Positions 1-9,891 are shown, counted from the first letter of the stretch. The stretch: DNA of 64,000 nucleotides from Clostridiales bacterium (GCA_012513435.1 JAAZCE010000011.1:62001-126000), one strand, 5' to 3'. Numbers and translations are program-made. Notes: generated from the letters alone by a model not told the origin.

Positions 1-1143
1 ACCACAGGTGCATGGGAAATGATAGATAAGGTTCATCCGGAATGGTCGAGCAAGACTATCGCACTCCTTAACTGTGAGCTGCCTGCATTTGAAGTTGAAG
101 ACATGAAGGTAGTATCTGTACCTGAATTTAGAACTCTTGTAAACAAGCTGGTGGGCGAATCCGGTTTGGTTGTTGCGGCAGAGGGCACTACCCTTGATGC
201 CAAGTCGGTAGATGCAACTAATATGGAGGATGGTGTATCCTACAGGTGGCACGGTACCCCGTACTTTATCAACGGATTTGAGGGAACATCGTTCATGGCT
301 GAACGTTATCACACGATTTTTGACGACAAGGATACGTGGAATGAAGCTACGATGCAGACTAACCTCAACTGGTACGGAGCATTCGCAATATACATCGACA
401 AGACTCCTGCTCTTGAGATGGATATGACTTGCACTTGCGACGATTTGGAGGCTAATCTTGCTCCTAAGATAGCCAAGAAGGCAGGTGTTGATGTAGACGC
501 ATACAAGGCTGAAATCAAGAAGATGAGAAAAGCTGCCAAGCACCTTAATGCTCAGATAGACAAGGTGAACACTGCTTATGAAGAGGCCGTAGCAGGCGAG
601 GCATCAGATGAAGAAATCGCTAAGCTGAGAGAAGAGGGCAAGGCTCTCAACCAGAAGTCACTGGCAACCTTTAAGGAAGTTCAGAATCAGTATCTGAAGG
701 CAGATGACTGTGGTGTATACATCGGGCATCCTACTCTCAACACAAATGCCAAGATATTGAAGCAGACCATTGCAGCCTTGGATAAGGAAGTCCTTTGGGG
801 AGACGACGGCGATGGAGCCCTTGATATTATAGGCAACTTGAATGCATATCATGACTGGGCATACTACTCCTTCAGCAAGAAGGTAGGGGATGATATCAAT
901 GTTCAGTATGATGCCGACAAGGTAAGCAGAGATTTGACCTTCTGGGCTACCGATAAGCTGGTTCCTGTAACATATGTGGGAGATATGTCCTATGAGCTGT
1001 ATCACGCGGAAGAGTCTGATGTAGATTTTGAAGCAGCAAAGAGCGTATATCAGACTGCTCTCGATGAGCTGTACGGTCATATCAAGGTTTATTGCGATCA
1101 GGAAGTTGCGGGAATGCATACACTGGCTGAAATGATGAAATAG
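1..1143 (+). CDS. M28-like metallopeptidase, C-terminal part
   Basis: The reading frame is open back to base 1 (TTGAWE precedes the first ATG at base 19), so the N-terminus lies outside the window. The pattern TGAWEMIDKVHPEW, then ALLNCELPAF and a late RYHTIFDDKDTW segment fits the C-terminal half of M28 zinc aminopeptidases/carboxypeptidases, where the last motif supplies a metal-binding His. A charged helical insertion rich in Lys/Glu (around residues 155-225) follows, then a domain with the segment NAYHDWAYYSF. No membrane segment is visible. It ends just before a strong terminator, so it is the last gene of its transcript. The family assignment rests on motif resemblance only; an unrelated hydrolase is possible. 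Confidence 0.5.
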   Translation, partial: TTGAWEMIDKVHPEWSSKTIALLNCELPAFEVEDMKVVSVPEFRTLVNKLVGESGLVVAAEGTTLDAKSVDATNMEDGVSYRWHGTPYFINGFEGTSFMAERYHTIFDDKDTWNEATMQTNLNWYGAFAIYIDKTPALEMDMTCTCDDLEANLAPKIAKKAGVDVDAYKAEIKKMRKAAKHLNAQIDKVNTAYEEAVAGEASDEEIAKLREEGKALNQKSLATFKEVQNQYLKADDCGVYIGHPTLNTNAKILKQTIAALDKEVLWGDDGDGALDIIGNLNAYHDWAYYSFSKKVGDDINVQYDADKVSRDLTFWATDKLVPVTYVGDMSYELYHAEESDVDFEAAKSVYQTALDELYGHIKVYCDQEVAGMHTLAEMMK

Positions 1144-1179
1144 CTGATGTTAACTATTTTTTCACTAAAAAACAATTTT

Positions 1180-1213
1180 CGCACCGGAGTATTATATCCG
1201 GTGCGATTTTTTT
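1180..1213 (+). terminator. Rho-independent terminator
   Basis: A perfect 9-bp stem (CGCACCGGA / TCCGGTGCG) with an 8-base loop is followed by eight T residues after an A. It closes the peptidase transcript and separates it from the phosphate transport pair. Confidence 0.9.
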
Positions 1214-1265
1214 GTGGTAGAATATGTGTATGAACCATACTACAAATGATATAGGAGGAGAAGCA

Positions 1266-1889
1266 GTGAAGTTTTCAAAAAAGAAAGAGGACGAGTTTTT
1301 TGTAATGTTCAAGGATTTTTCCACGACACTGGTGGAAATGGCAGACAGCTTTAAGTCAATAATTCACGACTACAATAATGTTGAGCGTACTATTGCCGGC
1401 CTGAAGCTGTCTGAATCCGAATGCGACGTTAAGTCGCACAAAGTAATCGAGCAGCTTAACAAATCATTTATTACTCCTTTTGACAGAGAGGACATATTCG
1501 CCATAATAGACCAGCTTGATGATTTGGCCGATTTTATAGAGGATTCGGCAAGCAAGCTGATTATGTACGATATTCATGAGATTAAGCCGGATGCCATTGA
1601 AATGGCGGACATTATATATGATGCTGTAGATAAGATAAATACACTCTTTAACACCATAACCGATAAAAAGAAGCTGAAGGAATCCAAGGAAGCCATTATT
1701 GAAGTCAATAGGCTGGAAAATCTGGGTGATGCTGTATACAGGAGAGCATTGACCAAGCTCTTTAGAGAGAGCCAGGATCCTATGGACGTTATTAAATGGA
1801 AGGACATATACGAAGAGCTTGAGGAAACCCTGGATGCCTGTGAGCACTTGGCAGATACTGTTGAAGGAGTGATAATGAAATATGCTTAG
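1266..1889 (+). CDS. DUF47 (PhoU-like) phosphate transport accessory protein
   Basis: About 207 residues, all helical, of the DUF47/PhoU-like family that pairs with Pit phosphate transporters and is thought to modulate them. The ORF track opens at 1224, but a GTG at 1266 has AGGAGG seven bases upstream and gives the typical start (VKFSKKKEDEFF, read as Met). The stop codon overlaps the ATG of the Pit gene, so the two are translationally coupled. This arrangement is classical for Gram-positive Pit operons. Metal-binding acidic motifs of the PhoU type (for example ENLGDAVYR near the C-terminal third) are visible. Confidence 0.9.
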   Translation: MKFSKKKEDEFFVMFKDFSTTLVEMADSFKSIIHDYNNVERTIAGLKLSESECDVKSHKVIEQLNKSFITPFDREDIFAIIDQLDDLADFIEDSASKLIMYDIHEIKPDAIEMADIIYDAVDKINTLFNTITDKKKLKESKEAIIEVNRLENLGDAVYRRALTKLFRESQDPMDVIKWKDIYEELEETLDACEHLADTVEGVIMKYA

Positions 1890-2877
1890 CTCAATTCTTA
1901 TACTCGTAATTATCTTTGCCTTGATTTTTGAGTTTATCAATGGATTCCACGATACCGCTAATGCTATAGCCACCTCGGTATATACGAAAGCCCTTACTCC
2001 TAAGAAGGCAATACTGCTGGCCGCATGTATGAACCTTGTGGGGGCCCTTGTCAGCGAGAAGGTGGCTGCTACAATATCCAAGGGACTTGTTGATATAGAG
2101 CTGGAACAGTATGTAATACTGTCGGCCTTAATAGGCGCAATAATATGGAACCTCTTTACATGGTGGAAGGGAATTCCCAGTAGCTCATCTCATGCGTTGA
2201 TAGGAAGCCTTGTGGGAGCCGTCATGGTTTACACCATGTCATCGGAGCATATACTCTGGTCAGGCGTTGTGCAAAAGGTAATAATACCCCTCTTCACATC
2301 ACCCCTTATGGGCCTTATAATAGGGTTTATCTTTATGAGGCTTATATATAAAATTTTTGCCAAATGGTCTCAGAGTAAGGTAAACAGGCTTTTTCTCAAG
2401 TTGCAGATATTCTCCTCCGCCTTCGTTGCCTTCAGCCACGGCAACAACGATGCACAGAAAACAATGGGTATTATTACATTGGCTCTTGTAACGGGAGGGC
2501 TTCTCGACGCATCCTCCGGAGTACCTCTTTGGGTTAAGATTACATGCGCGGCGACTATGGCTCTGGGTACCTCTCTTGGGGGCTGGAAAATAATGAAAAC
2601 CATGGGAGGCGGCGTTACGAAGCTTCAGCCAGCATCGGGATTTGTGGCACAGACGGCATCGGCGCTTGTTATAGAGGCGTCCACATTTTTGGGAGCTCCC
2701 GTAAGTACGACCCAGGTAATAACCACATCTATCATGGGAGCAGGCAGTGCTAAACGCAAAACCGCTGTAAGATGGGGCATGGCCGGAAATATTCTTTTGG
2801 CATGGGTAGTGACACTTCCTATAACTATGGTGTTGGGAGGAATCACAGTAATTGTAATTAAGAGCTTGTGGTTTTAG
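1882..2877 (+). CDS. Pit-family inorganic phosphate transporter
   Basis: 331 residues with about ten hydrophobic segments. Both halves carry the family signature: GFHDTANAIATSV near residue 21 and FSHGNNDAQKTMGI near residue 189. This is the inverted repeat of the PiT (PHO-4) family, which moves metal-phosphate or phosphate with a cation across the membrane. The length is normal for bacterial forms lacking a large central loop. It overlaps the DUF47 gene by a few bases and is followed by about 80 non-coding bases. Confidence 0.93.
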   Translation: MLSSILILVIIFALIFEFINGFHDTANAIATSVYTKALTPKKAILLAACMNLVGALVSEKVAATISKGLVDIELEQYVILSALIGAIIWNLFTWWKGIPSSSSHALIGSLVGAVMVYTMSSEHILWSGVVQKVIIPLFTSPLMGLIIGFIFMRLIYKIFAKWSQSKVNRLFLKLQIFSSAFVAFSHGNNDAQKTMGIITLALVTGGLLDASSGVPLWVKITCAATMALGTSLGGWKIMKTMGGGVTKLQPASGFVAQTASALVIEASTFLGAPVSTTQVITTSIMGAGSAKRKTAVRWGMAGNILLAWVVTLPITMVLGGITVIVIKSLWF

Positions 2878-2961
2878 CTAAGGAATGATGTACCCATTCT
2901 CTCCGAGAAGTTAGTATAGAAAAGTGATGTTAATTGTGCTAGACTTATACTGGAGAGACAA

Positions 2962-3921
2962 ATGGCATTCATATCAAATAATATTTACAATTTCATATAC
3001 ATAGCTGTCATCGTACTAGGCGGGGTCACACTTACTCTGTCTTTGATTCTCTATGCCAAGGAAAGAGACGCGAGACACAGAGGAATAGTTTTTTTCATAA
3101 ACGCAATCTTTGTGTACATGATAATTGATTTTATCACATACTATTGTCTTGGCGAAAAGATAAAAGGTAATGTGATGTTTTCGCTTATTACGGTTTCGGA
3201 TATCTTATTTTGCGGACTTGTTGTGGCATGGATTTACTTCATAGTAATGATGCTGGGACTTGGTGAAGTTGTTAAGATAAGGCCTGTAGTGATTATTACT
3301 GTGGTGTACGCCCTCGTATCCCAGATACTTTCTGTTACTCTGGGAAGATATGATTCATACATTATGGTGGAATCGGGAATAGGGAAGGTAGTTCTGCAGA
3401 TATTGAACGTAGCCTACGTTGTGGTGGTCATTGCCATATGTATAAGATGCCTGTTGCTGCTTTTTAAAAAGTATAATTCAAGCAGGGAAAGGATGATGAA
3501 TTCCATGCTTGTAATAGGGCTTATAGGATACATGGTATGGATAGCATACTGGGATTACAACACATGGTACGAAACGGAGAACAATCTGCTTAGCATATAT
3601 GCCCTAGATCCACTTATCCTAATATACGCCATGCTGAATATATATCTCATCTACTATTTCTATAAAAAAGACCCGCTGAAGCTGTCGGGCTTTCAGATAG
3701 CCTCCGAAAATGCAGTAGCCCTTATGGCGGAGCGATACGGCCTTTCCATGAGAGAAAAAGAGGTCCTTGACCTTATGAACTGCGGCAGGAGCAATGCTCA
3801 GATAGCGGGAGAGCTTTGCATATCGGAAAATACGGTTAAGCGTCATGCTAATAGCATATTCAGGAAGACCCAGACCCAGTGCAGACATGAAGTGCTTTAT
3901 AAGATTTCTAATGAAAGATAG
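2962..3921 (+). CDS. Membrane-anchored LuxR-type transcription regulator
   Basis: 319 residues. Residues 1-235 contain about seven hydrophobic segments. The last 65 residues are a LuxR/NarL helix-turn-helix: LSMREKEVLDLMNCGRSNAQIAGELCISENTVKRHANSIF. There is no receiver domain, so the signal is probably sensed through the membrane part. This architecture occurs in Clostridia and Coriobacteria, often beside the transporter or enzyme genes it controls. The next gene downstream, an APC permease, is the obvious candidate target, but that is inferred from position. Confidence 0.85.
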   Translation: MAFISNNIYNFIYIAVIVLGGVTLTLSLILYAKERDARHRGIVFFINAIFVYMIIDFITYYCLGEKIKGNVMFSLITVSDILFCGLVVAWIYFIVMMLGLGEVVKIRPVVIITVVYALVSQILSVTLGRYDSYIMVESGIGKVVLQILNVAYVVVVIAICIRCLLLLFKKYNSSRERMMNSMLVIGLIGYMVWIAYWDYNTWYETENNLLSIYALDPLILIYAMLNIYLIYYFYKKDPLKLSGFQIASENAVALMAERYGLSMREKEVLDLMNCGRSNAQIAGELCISENTVKRHANSIFRKTQTQCRHEVLYKISNER

Positions 3922-4102
3922 AGACTTGGGGAAACTAATTTACTGGTTATTTACTTTGTTGTGGGAAAAGTCTGAACGTTTTTGCTGAATACCCCAAATG
4001 ATACTAAGGTGTTATTGTACCTAAGGGTAAAGTAAGATTAGTATTAGGATGAATTTATTGTCTAATTATTTAGTATTACCAAGTATTAACAGGAGGTGGA
4101 AG

Positions 4103-5821
4103 ATGAGTCAACAACAACAGGTTCAAGGTGTTGCCGGTCTTAAAAAGCACGACATTAAGGTTGCCGGTATCGTATTCATGCTATATTGCCTGGTTGCTGC
4201 GGGAGCATTCGGTATAGAAGAAATGATACCGGAAGCAGGTCCGGGTATGACTATTCTGCTGCTTGCGGTATTCCCAATCATATGGGCGTATCCTATCAGC
4301 AGTTTGGTTGCGGAATGTGGTTCTATGATGCCGTCAGAGGGTGGTGTGTACGTTTGGGTGAAGGAAGCCTTCGGAGAATTCTGGGGATTCCAGGCCGGAT
4401 GGTGGGCAACAGTATCGACCTACATAACAAATGGTGTATACGTGGCGCTTGTATCCGGATATGTTAGCCAGATGATACCGGGCATGACGGTAGCCGGAGA
4501 CCAGGCTATAAAAATCGGGATGATATTGATATTTACTGTCATCAATCTTTTAGGGCTGAAAGAAGTAGGAAATGTGAGTACTATTCTTTCAATATTGATT
4601 CTTGCGGCTTTCACTCTGGTTGCCGTAGTAGGCTTCTGTAACTGGAATAGCAATCCTATGGAGCCATTTATGCCTGAAGGATATAATTTGCTAGATGGAG
4701 TAGGTGGGGGGATTTGTATTTGCGTATGGATGTATTGCGGATATGAATGTATCTCCAACATGGCCGGAGAAGTGAAGAAACCACAGGTAATTCCTAAGGG
4801 ACTTATGATTGCTATGCCTCTTATTGCTCTTACATATGTTCTTCCCACCCTGGGCGGACTTGCAACTCTGCCAGCAGGCTCATGGGAGAACTGGTCAACA
4901 GATGGTGGCTTTACAGGTGGAAGCGTTGGATATGCCACTATTCTTACTCAGAATCTGGGGGCAGCATGGGGATATATATTCTTGGTAATTGCAATTGTAT
5001 CTCAGTGTGCAATTTTTAACACATACCTAGCATCAGGCTCAAGAGGCTTCTTCGTGCTGGCAGATGATAATCTCTGCCCTAAGGTTATGGTAAAGGTAAG
5101 CAAGAACAGGGGCGTGCCTCATATAGGTATAATTTCACTGGCAATAGTTACCTACATTCTCTGCCAGGCAGACTTCACAACTCTTGTTAGTATGGAAGTA
5201 GTATTTATGCTGGCTCTCTACATTGTTTTGCCGCTGGCTGTAATAAAGATGAGAAACGTAGTTCCTGTTAAAGTGAGGAAAAAGAGAAATCTTTTTGTGA
5301 TTCCGGGAGGCAAGTTTGCTCTGATCTACTATGCAGGGTTTCCGATTACCATAGCTATTATCGCTCTGCTCATTAACGGAACGGATTACTTGGCAATGGG
5401 TCTTATCGCTATTTGTACCGGACCTATAGCCTACTATATTTTCAAGAGGCTTTACGGAGGATTTGTCGTAAACGACCCTGAAAACAATCCGGTTAATCCG
5501 AAGACTAAGATGGCAATAGGAGACACTGTAAGACTGGGTGTATTCATGATTTGCGCAGGCGCTATGGCATTCTTGGGACAGTTCTGGCTGAAGTGGTATG
5601 AAATCGATTACGGTGAATGGGGTCCGGGGGATTATGATGTCTTCTGTAATTCCATTCCTATAGTTATGCAGGTGCTCAAATGGGTAGGACTGGCAGTCCT
5701 CATTGTAGGTATAATCCTGTATTTCACCGGAAAGAAGAAGGATGCTCCTCTGCCACGGAAGGAAGTGGATTTGGATGCATTGATGGATAAGTATCTAAAC
5801 GAAGAGAAACACGACCTGTAG
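4103..5821 (+). CDS. APC superfamily amino acid permease
   Basis: The chosen start is ATG 4103 (MSQQQQVQG), preceded by AGGAGGTGG at good distance; the track start at 4049 lacks one. About 572 residues with at least twelve hydrophobic segments. The N-terminus AGIVFMLYCLVAAGAFGIEEMIPEAGPG matches the first helix of the amino acid-polyamine-organocation family, with the substrate-binding glycine region. A long hydrophilic C-terminal tail ends in DLDALMDKYLNEEKHDL. The neighbouring AraC regulator and dehydrogenase-like gene suggest import of an amino acid or amine used by that enzyme; the substrate is unknown. Confidence 0.88.
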   Translation: MSQQQQVQGVAGLKKHDIKVAGIVFMLYCLVAAGAFGIEEMIPEAGPGMTILLLAVFPIIWAYPISSLVAECGSMMPSEGGVYVWVKEAFGEFWGFQAGWWATVSTYITNGVYVALVSGYVSQMIPGMTVAGDQAIKIGMILIFTVINLLGLKEVGNVSTILSILILAAFTLVAVVGFCNWNSNPMEPFMPEGYNLLDGVGGGICICVWMYCGYECISNMAGEVKKPQVIPKGLMIAMPLIALTYVLPTLGGLATLPAGSWENWSTDGGFTGGSVGYATILTQNLGAAWGYIFLVIAIVSQCAIFNTYLASGSRGFFVLADDNLCPKVMVKVSKNRGVPHIGIISLAIVTYILCQADFTTLVSMEVVFMLALYIVLPLAVIKMRNVVPVKVRKKRNLFVIPGGKFALIYYAGFPITIAIIALLINGTDYLAMGLIAICTGPIAYYIFKRLYGGFVVNDPENNPVNPKTKMAIGDTVRLGVFMICAGAMAFLGQFWLKWYEIDYGEWGPGDYDVFCNSIPIVMQVLKWVGLAVLIVGIILYFTGKKKDAPLPRKEVDLDALMDKYLNEEKHDL

Positions 5822-5825
5822 TGGA

Positions 5826-6797
5826 CTATTGCGGGTTTATTCCGGAAAGTCTCAGATGCAAGGCGGACTGATAATAGATTATCCATTCTATTAATTGGGA
5901 GTGTTTGTCTTCAAAAGAAAAGATTGTATTTGGTACGGTTTTCTTCATGTAGGCTCTATGCATTTTTCTGTGAGCTGATGGAGTATGACCGTACCATTTT
6001 TTAAATGCTCTATAAAAATATTTTGGGTCCGAGAAGCCGCACTGATAGGAGATGTCCGTAATGTTCAAATCAGTGGTAAGGAGCATCAGTTCAGCCTTGT
6101 AAACTCTTATGTAGGTTCTCAGTCCACGAAGACCCATAAAGGACGTTTTCTTAAGAAACTGAGACAGGTAGTTAGGGTTGATGTGCTCCAGCTTGCCTAG
6201 CTCCTCTATGGTCATAGGGTCCATGGGATTATCGTATATATGGGTAAATATGTGCTCAAATCTGGCCTTGGCGTCTTCTGGGAACTGATTGGGGTCATTC
6301 ATCCAGTAGAATACGGAAAAATCATTTTCTATGGTCTCCATTACAAGTTCTGCCGTTTTGTTTATTATTCTGATTTTGTCCTTCTTGGAGCATCGGGGGG
6401 ATATGTATGAGTAAAGCATGGTAAGCAGAAGTGAATGGATGTAGTCTACCTTAGGCTCCATGGAGGGGTGTATCTCACCCTTATGGCATACGAAGGACAT
6501 GTTGATGAGGGAAGCGTTGCCAAAGAAATTGACGCTTTGGTCGATGTAGAAGGAAACAATAAAGTTATCCTCCTGGGAGGAAATACAGTGGACATCTTCG
6601 GAGTCAACGAGAATAATATCACCTTCGTTTAAATCAAATTCCTCGTAAGCTATTATGATATGTGCCTTGCCCTTGACACAAAAAAGTATCTCTATGCAGG
6701 TGTCATGGTAATGCGCCGGCTCATGGGCAGCCTTATATAATTTGATCCCGATAGGCGTTCCTGCAATGAGAGAAACGTTTTCATTGTCTATAATCAT
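5826..6797 (-). CDS. AraC family transcription regulator with cupin domain
   Basis: The track opens at a TTG (6809), but an ATG four codons later (6797) has GGAG upstream and is preferred; about 323 residues. The N-terminal third is a cupin sensor (HEPAHYHDTCIEILFCVKGK, NEGDIILVDSEDVH). Residues about 195-290 are the double helix-turn-helix of AraC regulators (MTIEELGKLEHINPNYLSQ and DISYQCGFSDPKYFYRAFKKWYG). It lies between and points against the permease gene, with only four bases between the stops, and is divergent from the dehydrogenase-like gene, so it probably controls one or both. Confidence 0.9.
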   Translation of the reverse strand: MIIDNENVSLIAGTPIGIKLYKAAHEPAHYHDTCIEILFCVKGKAHIIIAYEEFDLNEGDIILVDSEDVHCISSQEDNFIVSFYIDQSVNFFGNASLINMSFVCHKGEIHPSMEPKVDYIHSLLLTMLYSYISPRCSKKDKIRIINKTAELVMETIENDFSVFYWMNDPNQFPEDAKARFEHIFTHIYDNPMDPMTIEELGKLEHINPNYLSQFLKKTSFMGLRGLRTYIRVYKAELMLLTTDLNITDISYQCGFSDPKYFYRAFKKWYGHTPSAHRKMHRAYMKKTVPNTIFSFEDKHSQLIEWIIYYQSALHLRLSGINPQ

Positions 6798-6962
6798 GAT
6801 AATCTCCAAGCAATCTTAATTTATAGTCGCTTTTTTATATAATTATATCAAAACAGCGATAAAATGTCTATGGATTAAATATTGGATAGAGACCATAATG
6901 AATATAGAAAGAAAATCCAATTTAATTTGAAAACCATTTTTAACAAGTGAGGTGGATAAAAA

Positions 6963-8213
6963 ATGGGCAAGAAGGTATTAGTGCTGGGCACTGGCGCTCA
7001 GGGGACAACAGTAGTAAAAAGATTAGACGAAGAGAAGAATGTTGACAAGGTTATATGCGCTGACTACGACGAAGCAGCAGCTAAGGAACTGGCAGGAACT
7101 TTAAAGAAGACAGAAGGATGCTTCATAGATGCGTCCGACAAAGCACAGATCGTAAAGTTAATCGAAGGATGCGACCTTGTAGTAAATGCACTTCCTCTTG
7201 ACTTTGGCAAAAACGTATTAGAGGCAGCATTAGAAGCTAAATGTAACTATCAGGATTTCGCAGCATGTGAAGGTATCGCTGACACATGGGAAGAGGGCAT
7301 GGAAATCATGCTTACCGAATACAGCGAAAAATTTAAGAAGATAGGCAGACTGGCAATAATTGGAACAGGCTCGGCTCCGGGAACTATGTGCGTAGTAGCA
7401 AGAGACACGATGAAGGACATAGACGAGTGCGACACTATCTATATGAACGTTTATGAAGGCGTTGAAGCTAAAAGGTTTTTACCTTATTGGTGGTCGCCTG
7501 TAGTAGCTCTCAACGATATGGTAGACCTTCCGGTTGCTTATATCAACGATGAAATCGTAAACACCAAGCCCTTTGCTCTCCCTATTACGAGAACTTACGA
7601 TTATGTAGGATATCCTGTAAGATTCGTAGAGCATGCTCATGACGAGCCTTTCTACATGGGAAGAAACAGCAAGACTCTATTTAAGGGAGCTCATAACATC
7701 TACTTCAAGTACGGCGGCGTAGGTATCGAATTTGCAGAGCCTCTTTCAAGAGCCGGATTGCTAAAGAGAGAGCCTGAGGAAATCAACGGACAGATGGTTA
7801 TTCCTCATGATGTAGTTCTCAAGCACATACCTCATGCACCTAGATTTTCTCACGAAATCAAGGAAATCATCGACGAGGGGCTCATATCGGATACAGGAGC
7901 ATTCGTAGTTGAGGCTATGGGTAAGAAGGACGGCAAGGACGTAAGGGTTGAAACTCATGTATTCGCACCGGGACTTGTTGAAGCGTTTGAAAAGTACGGA
8001 GTATCCGGCGAGCAATATTTGACGGGACAGGGTGGCTTTCTTTTCACTAAGCTGTTTGTAAACGACAAGATGTCGCAGACAGGTTTAATTTCATCGGATA
8101 TGCTTACAGAAGAAGAGAACAACCAGTACCTTAAGTGGGCTGCAGATTTGGAAATCACTCTTGAAAGAAGATTCGTATACGATGACCCGTTCCTGGCAGA
8201 TCAGGAAAACTAG
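6963..8213 (+). CDS. Saccharopine dehydrogenase-like oxidoreductase
   Basis: 416 residues starting at an ATG with GAGGTGG upstream. The N-terminus KVLVLGTGAQGTTVVKRL is a Rossmann nucleotide-binding motif, and DLVVNALPLDFGKNVLEAALEAKCNYQDFA matches the saccharopine dehydrogenase family, which includes lysine-pathway and carboxyspermidine enzymes. The C-terminal part should bind the amino acid substrate. It is divergent from the AraC gene and near the permease, so import and catabolism of one amino compound is plausible. The exact substrate cannot be read from the sequence. Confidence 0.83.
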   Translation: MGKKVLVLGTGAQGTTVVKRLDEEKNVDKVICADYDEAAAKELAGTLKKTEGCFIDASDKAQIVKLIEGCDLVVNALPLDFGKNVLEAALEAKCNYQDFAACEGIADTWEEGMEIMLTEYSEKFKKIGRLAIIGTGSAPGTMCVVARDTMKDIDECDTIYMNVYEGVEAKRFLPYWWSPVVALNDMVDLPVAYINDEIVNTKPFALPITRTYDYVGYPVRFVEHAHDEPFYMGRNSKTLFKGAHNIYFKYGGVGIEFAEPLSRAGLLKREPEEINGQMVIPHDVVLKHIPHAPRFSHEIKEIIDEGLISDTGAFVVEAMGKKDGKDVRVETHVFAPGLVEAFEKYGVSGEQYLTGQGGFLFTKLFVNDKMSQTGLISSDMLTEEENNQYLKWAADLEITLERRFVYDDPFLADQEN

Positions 8214-8354
8214 CCCAAAAGGAAACTAATATACAAAATCGGGATATATAATTAAAGGCAACGCCTTGGGGAACATTTCTTCAGGGCGCTTCTTTTGTTG
8301 CTGACAATAAACTAGTCTATTGTAAAAATCAGGCAATCGTGATAGACTTTTGCT

Positions 8355-9281
8355 ATGAGAAGATTAAAAGGCGAAACTTACTTACTGCTGGCTGCCTTCG
8401 TTTGGGGGACGGCTTTCATATTCCAGAAAATGGGTATGGATCATATAGGTCCATTGGCTTTCGGATTTTTTAGATTTACCATCGGAGCGCTTGCTCTGAT
8501 TCCGGTGTTTCTAATATTCGACAAGGTGAAGCGAAAAAAAGTACCGGAAGGTGTTAAAACACCTACTACCATGGATGAATTCAAGGATAAAAACCTGCTG
8601 AAGGGTGGAGCCCTAACAGGAATTGTTTGCTTTGCAGCAGTCACATTTCAGCAGATTGGCATAGTTTATACAACGGCCGGAAAAGCCGGATTCATTACAG
8701 CTCTATACATAATACTGGTGCCTATTATACTGATGTTTTTCAAGCAAAGGACAAGCCTGTTCGCTTGGATAGGTGTAGTAATCGGGTCCTTCGGGTTGTA
8801 TCTTTTGTGTATTACAGAAGGCTTCACTATAGCCATCGGAGATGGTCTTGTTATGGCCTGTGCTATATTCTATGCGCTGCAGATTATATTCGTAGATATG
8901 TATGCCGACAAGGTAGATCCTGTAAAACTTGCCTTCATAGAGTTTATGATTACAGGCATATTGTCGGGAATAGGTATGCTCATTTTTGAGGATATAGACA
9001 TGCAGGGTGTTATTGACTGTACAGTGCCTATACTGTATACGGCAATACTTGAAGTGAGTGTTGCTTTTACCCTGGAAATATTCGGTCAGAAATATACACC
9101 GCCGACTATTGCGGCAATACTTATGAGCTTTGAATCGGTGTTTGCAGCAATCAGCGGCACCCTTTTTCTGCATGAGGTAATGACGCAAAGAGAAATCATG
9201 GGATGCGTATTGCTGTTTATCGCCGTTATAGTATCTCAATTACCGTTGGGTAAGAAGGAGGAAATTGATTGTGACAACTAA
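8355..9281 (+). CDS. EamA/DMT superfamily transporter
   Basis: 308 residues with about ten hydrophobic helices in two EamA repeats. The first starts YLLLAAFVWGTAFIFQKMG and the second contains GDGLVMACAIFYALQIIFVD, both typical of drug/metabolite transporters. A charged loop (KVKRKKVPEGVKTPTTMDE) separates helices 2 and 3. The C-terminus EKKEE-like tail overlaps the start of the next small membrane gene. Substrate unknown. Confidence 0.88.
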   Translation: MRRLKGETYLLLAAFVWGTAFIFQKMGMDHIGPLAFGFFRFTIGALALIPVFLIFDKVKRKKVPEGVKTPTTMDEFKDKNLLKGGALTGIVCFAAVTFQQIGIVYTTAGKAGFITALYIILVPIILMFFKQRTSLFAWIGVVIGSFGLYLLCITEGFTIAIGDGLVMACAIFYALQIIFVDMYADKVDPVKLAFIEFMITGILSGIGMLIFEDIDMQGVIDCTVPILYTAILEVSVAFTLEIFGQKYTPPTIAAILMSFESVFAAISGTLFLHEVMTQREIMGCVLLFIAVIVSQLPLGKKEEIDCDN

Positions 9282-9630
9282 GTTGATAATAACTCTGCTG
9301 ATAGTAGGAGCGGTATATATTGCCTTAATGCTGATTTATTTGTTTATTCATGTAAACCGCAAGGAATACGTTCCAGGACATACGAGAATAAGCATAATCA
9401 AGGCGAACTATGATATAAGCAGAGCCGGAGAGGTAAAAAAGGTCTTGATATACAATGCGGCAGTGTTGTTCTTGGCAGTAGCGATTATTCTCTGCGTGCT
9501 GCTTTACGTTTTCTTTATGAAAGAGCTTTCATTGCTGTGTCTTTTTGTGGGGATGTCGGTTTTAGGGGCAGTACTTCAGTGGAGATACAAGAATGTGGTG
9601 GAGCAGGCGATTAAGGAATCCATACAGTAA
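9271..9630 (+). CDS. Small membrane protein of unknown function
   Basis: About 119 residues with three to four hydrophobic segments (TKLIITLLIVGAVYIALMLIYL; the pair around residues 65-105). The start is GTG 9271 or TTG 9265, both inside the end of the EamA gene and behind AAGGAGG, so it is translationally coupled to it. No family recognised. The frame continues after the stop into another hydrophobic stretch (SILALASFVLGVV), see the next entry. Confidence 0.6.
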   Translation: MTTKLIITLLIVGAVYIALMLIYLFIHVNRKEYVPGHTRISIIKANYDISRAGEVKKVLIYNAAVLFLAVAIILCVLLYVFFMKELSLLCLFVGMSVLGAVLQWRYKNVVEQAIKESIQ

Positions 9631-9891
9631 TCAATACTCGCTCTCGCGTCTTTTGTACTCGGAGTGGTGGCAGTCATTGTGATTTTAGTATGTATAAAAA
9701 ATAATTCTATGCACAGAGCCTACCAGAGAACTAAGGTGGCTGCCAGCAGTATTTGGATTTTTTGTGAGCGTTTAGACAATCTGTTGGGTAAGGCCAACAG
9801 AGTTGTATTCAAGTATATGTATTATGAAAGATCTGGTCAGATTGGCTCAAGGAAGCTAAATTTTATTATGATTAAGAGAATGAAGATTTGA
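9631..9891 (+). other. Possible decayed membrane-protein fragment
   Basis: The track lists an ORF at 9664-9891. In the same frame, directly after the stop of the preceding gene, the DNA encodes SILALASFVLGVVAVIVILVC followed by a polar tail. The hydrophobic piece resembles a DUF4190-type membrane segment, but there is no ribosome binding site or start before it. It could be a C-terminal part split off by a nonsense mutation, or a remnant of a separate gene. Apart from this and a terminator at 9931, the stretch 9631-10068 shows nothing recognisable. Confidence 0.25.

Noticed and set aside
658-1119. 153-residue minus-strand ORF
   Set aside because: Lies entirely antisense to the M28-like gene, which has clear motifs; a shadow frame.
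8220-8354. Possible terminator between the dehydrogenase-like and EamA genes
   Set aside because: The pairing AACGCCTT/AGGGCGCTT has several mismatches and a long loop; not convincing.
8703-9239. 178-residue minus-strand ORF rich in Tyr, His and Lys
   Set aside because: Antisense shadow of the EamA transporter; composition is unlike a real protein.
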